A stretch of 64,000 bases of DNA, taken from positions 34,620,108 to 34,684,107 of the forward strand of contig JAPWDM010000005.1 in assembly GCA_035578155.1 (NCBI GenBank), written 5' to 3'. Shown in pieces: positions 55,357-64,000 of the stretch. The position numbers and the translations under genes were made by a program. The stretch's first letter is position 1. Each line of letters starts with the position of its first letter. The stretch is from Brachynemurus nebulosus. Its lineage: Eukaryota > Arthropoda > Insecta > Neuroptera > Myrmeleontidae. The notes beneath the pieces were generated by a model. The model saw nothing but the letters and a program-made list of their open reading frames with translations. It had not been told where the DNA came from and did no database searches.

Positions 55357-56339
55357 TACGTTTTAACCTTGATTGTTGAAGTTTATTTTCGCGCACATTT
55401 TAATTAGTTTTACCTATTGAATTTTAATCAATCAGAATAAGTTGGTGACCAAAATTTTAAATTGCCAATATATGAATTGCAAATTGTAATCTCGCTGAAT
55501 AATAAAATATTTTTACATCCGTTCGCGCATCGTAGATAAAGTCCTCAGAAAGAATGCAGTTTTATTCATCCTGGGAGTTTTATAATAATGGCCACAATAT
55601 TAGACTGCTGATTATGCATGAACCAGCAAGCAGCTAGCCTGTCTATTGTACATTTTAAACAGTCAATTAAAATTTATGCATTACTGACCCGACAATACGT
55701 TATGTTCGATGAATACGTCCCTGAAGCCATTATGTTAAGAAAAATTACAAAATTTACAAAATCCTAAGTCAGCAGTAATAATTGGGGACACTTTTTTCTA
55801 TACATATACAAAAAAATAAAAATTATGTAGTGTTAGTTTTCAAAAATACAATTCGATATTTAAAAACAATATAATAGAGTTTTATTAAAAGATTTCAACA
55901 AAATTCAATTTCATTAATTCAATTTCAAGCGGTCTTCTTTTGAACACTAATTCCTAAGAACTGGTTTTACTATCTCCTTGAACTGATTTCCATATGCGTT
56001 TGTCCATAGGCCGAATTCAGGGAGGGCAAGGGAGCGACTACTCCCTTCCCAATATTCTTGCGAATAAAAAATTAAAAACTAGAACAAAATTTATTAAAAT
56101 GATGTGGCAGAAGAACAGGGGTGAGGGTGCAGAAATTAAGTGAAGCATTTATTTGTTGACCTGAACTGATTTGCTAGTCTAATAATCTCTCAAGCTGGTT
56201 TTGGTGGTTTTTATATTAAATACATTCTTCGTCCCCTCCCCCACCAATATTTTTCTTGAAATCCCGTCTATGCCTTTGTATAGTTCACTAATTTTAGAAC
56301 AGATCCTTCCATTTACTTCTAGATGTACAGTTCTCGAAC
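55357..56339. other. No gene recognised
   Basis: AT-rich; nothing supported. Confidence 0.4.
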
Positions 56340-56500
56340 CATTACATAAGAAAGAAGGAATAAAAATTGTATCTTAGGTACAAACTAAAGAAAAGTTGTT
56401 CGCTGATGTGGGAATCGAACCCAAAGTTATCACTTTTCGAAACTAGAGTCATGTGATCCTTCCCAATCCATATAGTAACGTAGTGTAGTAATGTTCGAGC
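56340..56500 (-). mobile_element. tRNA-like sequence, possible SINE head
   Basis: On the minus strand GGGTTCGATTCCCAC (56405-56425) is a perfect B box with a partly paired T stem (TTGGG/CCCAC). Upstream lie AGTGATAAC and GACTCTAGTTTCG, reminiscent of a class II tRNA body, but the A box and acceptor stem are not convincing. A T-rich tail follows toward 56340. Decayed tRNA gene or tRNA-derived SINE. Confidence 0.35.
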
Positions 56501-56568
56501 ACACTACCTTACTAACCTGCCAAGACAACCAGATCAAGGAAAGATACATTCTAGTACACACTTGAGCG

Positions 56569-57021
56569 TAGTGATGAGCAAAATTAGTCTTGGTCTTGCA
56601 GTCTTGTCTTGGTCTTGCATTTTTTGCAAGACCAAGACTATGTATATCAAGAGCAAGACCAAGACTATGTATATCAAGAGCAAGACCAAGACTATAAGTA
56701 TGGCTGCAATACCAATACCAAGACTCAAGTGAGCAAGACCAACACAAAAGCAAAAAAAGCAAGAGTTTTACTAAACTATTTAAATAGTTTGAAAGTATAA
56801 TTAATACCGTAAAGAGAGAAAATTCTGATTTTAGAAGGAAAAAGTTCGGTAATAAAATATGCAAGAAAGTGAAAGATTTTTTAGCAATACCAAGACCAAG
56901 ACTGCATTTTGCAAGACCAAGACCAAGACTCAAACTGCTCTAGCTAGAGCAAGACCAAGATTCTTAATGCAAGACCAAGACTGACAAGTCTTGGTCTTGG
57001 TCTTGCATTTGCTCATCACTA
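56569..57021. mobile_element. hAT-type MITE with minisatellite, perfect TSD
   Basis: The left end TAGTGATGAGCAAA and the right end TTTGCTCATCACTA are perfect 14-bp inverted repeats. CTTGAGCG flanks both sides (56561-56568, 57022-57029). AGTCTTGGTCTTGCA and its inverse dominate both arms. A roughly 28-bp unit with CAAGACCAAGACTATGTATA is repeated about three times at 56628-56695. The 167-codon minus frame spanning this region (LGLALDIHS repeats) is a translation of the repeat. Confidence 0.88.
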
Positions 57022-57029
57022 CTTGAGCG

Positions 57030-57868
57030 AAATGAACAACCACTTAGCAGTGGGTCACATTTACTCGCAGGTGCAATAGATAAGTGCCTGGCGTGCAGAA
57101 TAACCTTCGTCGTGATTTGGCGGTCTTAGATGCGGTTAGCAAATCAGCACAGAACATTGACATTCGAATGCATTCCTTTCGGGAGTCTGCCGAACGCCCT
57201 GAAGGTAACTAAGCTGCAGAAGTTTGAAAAATATAACTCACTTTCTGTCGAACTTACCTCGAAGGGTGGGTCATTCATCTTTTAAGAATATCCAGAGCTA
57301 TGCTGCACTAGATGGAGAACAATTCTTCACCAGCTACGCAGCTACTGTATGGGAAAAGTTACCTGTTGTGTCATTAACGAGATGGTAATAAAACACGTGC
57401 ATTGACCAAAAACAAAACAATACGAGAAACTACCGGCAAAAGATGTAAAAGTTTTTAAAATTTTTAGTTGTTACTGTGATACGAACTAATTTATTTTAAT
57501 TACAAACTAATTTGTTAAAATGTCTGGAAAAGAAATTTTGTAGTCTGCAAAAATCTGTTCGTTTCCAAACTTTTGGACGGTAGTGTATATAAATAAACGA
57601 ATTTACATTGTTAGTTCCCTATTGGCGGCCGTTTCAAAGATATCACCGATATACCAAAAAGTTTATATTATATATTGTCTTGTTTTTTATTCTTTTTAAA
57701 CTTGAATAGGATGGCATAAAGGACTAATACTATTGGTAATATTAGGTGCTTGTGATTTATATGTACTTTGTCCATCATTATTACATTATATTACGTTATA
57801 TGCATTGCAGACTCACAGCAGTCACAGCGTGTCAATCTCCATTTACCGGGACTACTACGTAGTACGTA
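57030..57868. other. No gene recognised; GC-richer patch
   Basis: 57030-57370 is less AT-rich than its surroundings (GGAGTCTGCCGAACGCCCTG, CACCAGCTACGCAGCTACTG) but has no long frame. Near 57565 CCAAACTTTTGGACGGTAGT resembles a Tc1-type end without a partner. Confidence 0.4.
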
Positions 57869-57871
57869 TAA

Positions 57872-58893
57872 AGGTTCATTCATATCTACAGACACTGAAC
57901 GTCACAGACACGTATCGTGACAGTCACGACATTTTCAAAAGTATTCATATACACAGAAAATTAGCAGACAGACACAGACAGTAGATACTATACGTATTGC
58001 ACATATGAAGGGGGAAAAATGGGCTGTCACATTTTTTTTGAAAAATGAGTTATTGATTGATTGTTGTAGACAAGAGTATTATCACGTATCATAATAACAA
58101 TTTATGGAAAAAACGGGTTAAGTCACCTAAAAAGACCGGTTCGAAACTAGCGGCAAAGAGGGAACAAGGGGTCAAGTCGAGCGCGTAGAGGTAATAAGGA
58201 GTCAAGTCCACAACTTTTGTATACTGTTACTGACTTGGCTTACAGTTGTTTCGCAAATAAACAACACAATGCTTATAACGTTTTTTTAAGTTTTATTGAT
58301 GTCTTGAAAAAAATTGGTTAAAGTGACTTAACTCCTTTTTCCCCCTGGCCCGTCATATAGTATGTATCAGTGAATTACAAAAATTAAATTGTAACAAATC
58401 TGACAACGTTATGTGACTTCGATACTGAAGATTTTTCCGAAATCACGTTACTTTTGATTATCGCCAAATTTCTTATCAGTGTGATTGTGGAGAAATGTAC
58501 ATAACCTAATAAATTCGATTAAATGTTTTTTAGTCAAATCTTATATAATTAACAGAAAATGTTTATTTTCGAACAAATTCGATTAATTTTTCGTTGTTTG
58601 TACTTCATAAAACGAATACAATGAAAATTTATAAATAAATTTTAGGAATTTTGTTTGTACGTTTCGAAACATGCATTCATATTAGCCGCGCAAAGTCAAC
58701 AGACACGTTCCAGCACAGACAAAATATTCTCCTCGAGAATACTGTGCGGACACTGTCTGTCACTGTACGTGTCTGTGCGCTTACGTTACGCTATAATATG
58801 AATACACCCATAAGAAAAACATTAAACAATATTTGTCGTGTCTGGCACGATACATGTCTGTTACGTTTAGTGTCTGTAGATATGAATGGACCT
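57872..58893. mobile_element. TIR element with TAA target (PIF/Harbinger-like)
   Basis: The left end AGGTTCATTCATATCTACAG and the reverse complement of the right end (AGGTCCATTCATATCTACAG) differ at one base and stay similar through ACACTGAACG and ACAGACACGTATCGTG. TAA flanks both ends (57869-57871, 58894-58896). CAGACACAGACAG-type repeats lie near the left arm. The middle (58006-58365) holds AAGGGGGAAAAATGG with an inverse near 58340, perhaps a nested element. Non-coding. Confidence 0.72.
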
Positions 58894-58896
58894 TAA

Positions 58897-59606
58897 TACA
58901 GACTTATCGTTCATAATATAATTATTATTATTGCTAATGTATTTGGACACTTACTTGATGTATTTGCACGTAGTAATACAACTGTGAATAAAACAATACT
59001 CTAAAAAAACAGACTACTCAGCACTGCCACCATTGCCTAAATTTTTGTCAATATTTTACGATATGATGACGAAAAGTTATAAAAGTTACGAAATAGTAAA
59101 ACTACCGTAGCCTAATATTTGGTTATGTCTTTTTTCCAGTGGTATAACACCATGCTAATTTTGACAAAAATTAAATGATCAACATCGAAAACCTATAAAT
59201 CGCTTCCAATTTTATTATTCTATAACTTCATTTACGGTTTTTAAGGCTTTAAAATTTTAAGTAAACTTAGTGACGTCATCAATTAAAATTTTTTTTTTTT
59301 TGTTTAGTCACGTTTTATGTAAGCGATTTGAATAAAGGAAATTGATTCAGTTTGGGTAATTTGGATGTGAACTATTCAATTTTGCTATTAAAATGACGAA
59401 ATTCGTGTTAAAAATATGATTAAATCGACAGAATTCGATTTTTTCTACTTGTTCTACATGGCCAGTTTTGGTAAAGAGGAAAAAAAAACATTTAAAAATC
59501 TATAATCATTCCATTTACGTTTCTTAAGGCATCGAAAAGTTTTAGTAAACTTAATGACGTCATCAAGTTAAACAAATTTTTCTCTATTCAGTATTTTTGT
59601 TTTTAT
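58897..59606. other. No gene recognised
   Basis: Two loosely similar segments (around 59180-59290 and 59490-59580, both with AACTTAGTGACGTCATCAA-like ends) suggest a decayed direct repeat of about 300 bp. Confidence 0.45.
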
Positions 59607-60149
59607 TGAATTTCCGAACGGAAAATGAGCTATTACGGTAGGTATCATGGTGAGATTTGAGCTCAGGACTGTGATAGAAATTTGTTTTGAGGTTCCTAGA
59701 ATCCGAAAATGACATTCACCAAAATTTAAAAAATGAAAACTTATATACTTCGTGAACTTGACTTTATTTGGCGATAAAGATTGAGACAAGCAAAACCAAA
59801 AATCAAAATTTCCTTAAAAAATCTTTAACATGTCGACCGGTTTCGGTGTGTAAAAACACCATTTTCAAGACATTCCATTTTTTACACACCGAAACCGGTC
59901 GACATGTTAAAGATTTTTTAAGGAAATTTTGATTTTTGGTTTTGTTTGTCTTAATCTTGAACTTTATCGCCAAATAAAGTCAAGTGCACGAAGTTTATAA
60001 GTTTAAATTTTTGACGAAAAATAGAGGTAACAATGTAATTTAAAAAATGAATTATTGAGCCATTATCCTTTGTAAGTGGGTGTTCGAGAAAAGATAATTT
60101 TTGTAATCGGAAGTTCGCAGTGTAAAGCAATGTGCTGCAACTGGCATAT
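59607..60149 (+). mobile_element. Old family 1 copy with a palindrome at its TA site
   Basis: Left part: GAATTTCCGAACGGAAAATG, GAGCTCAGGACTGTGATAG, TTGTTTTGAGGTTCCTAGAA, CATTCACCAAAATTT. Right part from about 60054: GTTCGAGAAAAGATAATTTT, CGGAAGTTCGCAGTG, TGCTGCAACTGGCAT. These match family 1 ends with heavy divergence. The position of the usual TA tract is taken by the palindrome 59738-60003. Confidence 0.6.
59738..60003. repeat. Palindrome with about 118-bp arms
   Basis: AACTTATATACTTCGTGAAC, AAATTTCCTTAAAAAATCTT and CATGTCGACCGGTTTCGGTG are inverted in the right arm (CACCGAAACCGGTCGACATG onward to ACGAAGTTTATAAG). Spacer about 25 bases (AACACCATTTTCAAGACATT). One small indel near the outer third. 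The CGACCGGTTTCGGTGTG theme is common in insect fold-back repeats. Confidence 0.85.
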
Positions 60150-60564
60150 TTTTTTGTTTTTGAAGTTTTTATTTACTGTTGATTAGCGTGGGCCGAAAAA
60201 AGTCGATTTCATCGGATCAAAAACATGTATGTCTTAAAAGTTGTGTAGTAGGCATAGTATGAATATAATAAAATATTAGGCCTGAGAGATAATATCTTTA
60301 GACTGCGCAAACAGCTTAAAGTTTATTTATTTGGCGAAAAAAACTGCATTTTTGGGCAATTTTTTAAATATATTTAATTTTGTCGGATCGTAAACATGTA
60401 TGTCTCAAAAGTTCCAGTATAGGTCCATAATGAATACCGTAAAATATTAGCCTTGAGCAATATTGCTTTTAGACTGCGCAATATGACAGGATATGTACCT
60501 ATTTTTTTTTTTAACTTTTTTTATTTAAAACATTTAACGTGTGGAATACAAAATCATTTAGGTA
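60150..60564. other. AT-rich; short direct repeat
   Basis: Two diverged copies of a unit with CGGATCAAAAACATGTATGTCT/CGGATCGTAAACATGTATGTCT and AATATTAGCCTTGAG lie about 180 bp apart (60210-60310, 60385-60475). No gene. Confidence 0.5.
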
Positions 60565-60689
60565 TATTAGCGAATTTCCAAAACTGGAAATTCAGCTTTT
60601 ACGCCAGGTGTCATGGTGCGACCTAAGCCCGGGACCATATCAGAAATATGTTTTGAGGTCCCTAGAATACGAAAATGATATTCACTAAA

Positions 60690-60753
<64 letters not shown>

Positions 60754-61028
60754 CCGCGCGATAACTCTCGAACGAAACGTTTAATGCTTATGAAATTTTG
60801 TGTGCGAATTCGATTTTCCAAATCGTTGGATGAGTTCGTTAGCCAGACACGTCGGATGCCCAGAAGTAGGTTTTCCGGGCGTTTTTTGTCAACAAAATGA
60901 GTTTTTTGCCAGAATTAAGCAATTTTTCAAATTTTTTTTTACACCAAGCCCTAGTAAAAGGTAAAATGCATAAAAAATGTTTTTATACCGTTGCTCTAAA
61001 TTACTTACTTTTCGAGAAAAACTAGGAA
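60565..61028 (+). mobile_element. Family 1 repeat, nearly complete copy
   Basis: Start ATATTAGCGAATTTCC, GGTGTCATGGTGCGACC, GAGGTCCCTAGAATACGAAA, TA tract 60693-60749, CGCGCGATAACTCTCGAACG, GAGTTCGTTAGCCAGACACG, TTTTACACCAAGCCCTAG and TTTCGAGAAAAACTAGG. The terminal GGAAATTCGCTA to GGGGTAT segment is missing. Most diverged of the long copies. Confidence 0.7.
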
Positions 61029-62442
61029 ATATGTCGTTCTCCATTTCACTCGCACTCGCATTCTTTTTTTTTCTGTCTCATTTTTTACGAGCTAAATTCG
61101 AAAAAAACCGCTTTTTAAGTAGCATGTCATGATTTTTTTAATCCAATTTAACGATTCGGCTATATTCTTTTTCTTTGTCAGTTAAATGTTTTTATAATGT
61201 ATCTCTATTCCATTTTTTTTTTAGATAAAAAATCACGGCGCAGTTTTTTATGTGATATGATCAGAATTTAGATGATGTTTACACCTTCCTAAAATTAATA
61301 AGAGCTTGCTACAATCGCATAAAAATTACGTTAAATCATATTCAAACAATAATATTTTTACGTAATTTTCTATCCAAATGACAATACTACGTTATAATTA
61401 TATGTATAAACCCATCATTTTAGTGGTAAATAAATTTGCACATTCAGTTTTTTTTTTCTTTTGACAACAAAACAAATAATTTTAAATTTTGACAAGTTGT
61501 ATTATACATTTTTGAAAATATTAAATATTTATTTTTTTAAGGCAAAAATGTATTAAAGATCTGAAATTTGTTTAATAAAAACCATACATCTGCTCGTTTT
61601 ACCTTAAAAATCTCGGAAAATAGAATATTTTTCAATAATTAACTCAGAAAAAGCATATATGAGGTAATTTTCATGATATTTTTTTGAAAATTTCAAAATA
61701 GTAGGGTTACAATGTTTTTTTTTTTTAATTATTTTGTAGAATTTGGTAAACACACATCGTAAAAAGTACTCGCCTTGAAAAAATCAAACAAGTATTTAAA
61801 AAAAAAATACTATTTCTTAAAGAAAATATTAAAATTATGTACAAATGCCGTCCTGACCAACTGATATATTGGAACCGATTTTGAGCAGCTGGATTTACTA
61901 CAGGCAAAAGCTCATAGTGAATACACACATTTTTTAACATCCTTTTGAATTTTGTAATTCAATCATTACAAATAAAATCTAAATAAAAAAAAATCTATAT
62001 GACCTGTTGTTTTTTCTCAATTTTCTAGCATCAAATCTAGCGATAATTAACTAGCGGGTGATTGTTTGAAATTATCTATCCATTTGAAAATTGGGATCCA
62101 GTGATGTTGTACATTGGCACTACAAAAGTGTGGGTGAAAAATTTCATTTTCACTTTTACTGAAATTATGTCATAAATTCATATTTTCAGAATTTATTCAT
62201 TTGACAGAAAAATTCTAAATTATTAAAAAAGCCAAATAATTAATAACAATTAAAATAAAAAAAAAAAAACAGAAAACATTTATTTATATTTGCATTTTTA
62301 TAAAAACATGTAGGTATTATTAGTCGAATTTTCTCCGAAAAATTAGACTTATACAGTCTATACGATAAGAGCTGCGAGAGGCGAGACCAGGGGCGCTATC
62401 CGTTTTCGGACCCGTAGAACACGATTATGTAAAAAAAAGATG

Positions 62443-62446
<4 letters not shown>
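61029..62446. other. AT-rich sequence, no gene seen
   Basis: Homopolymer A/T runs and short frames only. Confidence 0.4.

Positions 62447-62534
<88 letters not shown>
62447..62534. repeat. (TA)n microsatellite, not in family 1
   Basis: 88 bp of pure AT dinucleotides without family 1 blocks on either side, so this tract has another origin. The 129-codon minus frame passes through it. Confidence 0.95.
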
Positions 62535-62537
<3 letters not shown>

Positions 62538-62569
62538 CCCGCAACCTTTTAATATGTGTAGGGCCCCCC

Positions 62570-63440
62570 TATGGAAGTTAAGAGATGAAATTTGGTAAGT
62601 GGGGCTTATTCCGATGCATAACAATACTATCAAAGTGGGGTCAAATTTTGGGCAAATTTTTTTTCGGACCCGACCTTTAAGGGGGTGGTGGGGGGCGGAA
62701 AAGCAATAAAACTTTTCCAAACCGGTTTTAAATAATGTTTCGGTCAATTATCTACAACATATCCAAAATTCAGCTTCCTAGGATGATATGGTGGGAGTAG
62801 AGGGGGGAAAAACGATTTTCGCTGGATCTAACAGGCCCCCAGCCCCCCAGAATTAACGTAGAGGGTTGAAATTTGGTGTGTTGATAAAGTTCGTACCTAG
62901 GTTGTGCTTTTTGGAGGTTTTAATATTTTACCCCCACCCCCCTCATTTTTAAGCTACAATTTCATGCATTTTCGACGTTTTCGAAGTTTGTACCACTCGC
63001 ACAGGTCACCCGAATAAACCTAGAGGGCTGAAATTTTGTATTCGGATTGAGTTAGTATCAAGGGGGTGCCTTTTGGGGGTCTCGACTTTTAACCCCTACC
63101 CCCACCATTTTTATACCCAAAAGAACATGATTTTTCTTGTTTTTTAACAGTTTCGTTCGGGTCAAAATCTCCCCAAATAAACCTAGAGGGCTGAAATTTG
63201 GTGTACAGGTTAAGCTAATAGCCAGACACTGTTTTTTGGAGGTTTCAACTTTTAACCCTTACCCCCACGATTTTTACGCCAATATTTCCTTAATTTTTTT
63301 GCTTGTTTTCTAACATGTCTAGAGACTCCATAAGGAAACCTAGAGGGCTGAAATTTTGTACGTGTATTCAGTTAGTATCCAGCTAGTACCTTGTAGGGAG
63401 TCCACATCACTTTTCCCCCCACTTCTCCCATTTTTACATC
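62570..63440 (+). repeat. Tandem array, unit about 160 bp
   Basis: The motif TAGAGGGCTGAAATTT, or one-base variants, starts at 62859, 63021, 63184 and 63341 (steps 162, 163, 157). Each unit continues through TTTGGAGGTTT/TTTGGGGGTCTC, AACTTTTAACCCCTACCCCC and CCATTTTTA, then a spacer. A weaker copy (AGAGATGAAATTTGGTAAGT) lies at 62581. Strand asymmetry (runs of C and T) is strong in the units. Origin unknown; no coding frame persists across units. Confidence 0.8.
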
Positions 63441-64000
63441 GGAATTGAATGCTATTGTTAAATGTGTTTTAAAAGCATTATGTTTATTCTAAATACAAGT
63501 AGGCGAATAGTAATTTTAAAAAATTTAAATAAAAGTGAACTTACTTTTATGACAAATGAAATACATACATATTAAGTAATTTAAAAATGTTATTAAAGTC
63601 ACTGTTTATTTATAAATTAGGAATTTTGGATTTTTAGTATTTATAAAATAGAAATTTTGGATTTTTTTGGAAAGAAAAAATATCTTTATAAAGGCCTTCC
63701 AGTTTACTATTTAAGGTCCTTTTTTAATTTTTAAAACTAAAACATAAAGGCAATTAGCGGATAAACATGGGCAGGAATGTCCTCGTACGAATTGTGTTGG
63801 CTTTTTTTCTGCTACCTGTTTTCGGCACAAAATTGAAATTTACTGAGATACAGCCCTTAAATACTTAAAACCTTTTTTTAAAGCCTCGATCAGCCGAACA
63901 CTCATCACCAGTTTTGAAACCAACAAAATGACAATTCGGTTGTAGACTTTCAATCACATTTCGCTTGTAGACATTCAATACCGAAGATGAAGGGGAAAAT
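63441..64000. other. AT-rich; no gene firmly supported
   Basis: Apart from the candidate at 63767 nothing is recognised. The last 80 bases repeat TTGTAGAC-TTCAAT words (GTAGACTTTCAATC, GTAGACATTCAATA). Confidence 0.4.
63767..63868 (+). CDS. Candidate 33-aa peptide with signal-like start, doubtful
   Basis: ATG at 63767 in a fair context (AAAC before it) opens MGRNVLVRIVLAFFLLPVFG, followed by TKLKFTEIQPLNT and a stop. Basic residues, an uninterrupted hydrophobic core VLAFFLLPVF and a small residue after it give a signal-peptide look. It is very short, no splice donor follows, and the antisense frame is equally open over part of it, so chance is the default explanation. Confidence 0.15.
   Translation: MGRNVLVRIVLAFFLLPVFGTKLKFTEIQPLNT

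Noticed and set aside
56430..56933. 167-codon minus frame with LGLALDIHS repeats
   Set aside because: Translation of the minisatellite in a hAT MITE, continuing into a tRNA-like sequence.
62358..62747. 129-codon minus frame
   Set aside because: Passes through 88 bp of pure TA; no recognisable motif.
1..64000. CRISPR array, operons, bacterial promoters or terminators
   Set aside because: The sequence is eukaryotic; the regular repeats seen are satellites or transposon arms, with no spacer/repeat pattern of CRISPR type.

Overview
This is eukaryotic nuclear DNA, about 70% A+T. It most likely comes from an insect: there is a nuclear-type tRNA-Cys, recognisable mariner, piggyBac and non-LTR transposase/RT remains, and a very dense population of small inverted-repeat transposons. 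I cannot name the species. There is no operon-like or closely packed gene structure. The window reads as intergenic or intronic DNA built up by repeated transposon insertion.

Genes. Only two host features are reasonably supported, both at the left edge. One is the 3' end of a coding exon (1-90, + strand) followed by a GTAAGT splice donor. The other is a complete tRNA-Cys(GCA) gene on the minus strand (143-214), about 50 bp into the presumed intron. Elsewhere I found only transposase and reverse transcriptase wreckage (non-LTR RT 30951-31528; piggyBac C-terminus near 39390-39590; mariner 42334-42930), one unexplained 183-codon open frame (46085-46636, minus), and two very small open frames with signal-peptide-like starts (28522-28677, 63767-63868).

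Mobile elements. Many elements can be delimited by terminal inverted repeats (TIRs) plus target-site duplications (TSDs). hAT type (8-bp TSD): 3232, 9398, 9659, 15707, 17013, 28897, 43892, 45074, 56569. Tc1/mariner/pogo type (TA): 16076, 16261, 20217, 25382, 26933, 30431, 33300, 42280, 48859, 48962, 50834. PIF/Harbinger type (3-bp TSD): 32317, 57872 and possibly 52459. piggyBac type (TTAA): 6922, 39071. Mutator-like (perfect 9-bp TSD): 53840. Several are near-perfect palindromes of 180 bp to 1 kb (16261, 18248, 53233, 54609, 59738).

A recurring roughly 500-bp family, here called family 1, starts TTAGCGAATTTCC, carries an internal (TA)n tract and ends GACAGGGGTAT. It occurs about ten times (14052, 14522, 22691, 24029, 30163, 45287, 51059, 51932, 54609, 59607, 60565) and accounts for most of the long TA microsatellites.

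Layout. 0-9 kb: exon, tRNA and a fold-back satellite whose 103-bp unit carries heat-shock-element-like motifs. 9-20 kb: hAT elements and long palindromes. 20-30 kb: a pogo-like element and a large dispersed inverted-repeat pair. 30-45 kb: a TA tract split by a MITE (small non-autonomous DNA transposon), RT and piggyBac remains, and a mariner. 45-56 kb: nested pogo-like elements, one split by about 4 kb of stacked fold-backs. 56-64 kb: hAT and TIR elements, a palindrome and a roughly 160-bp tandem array.
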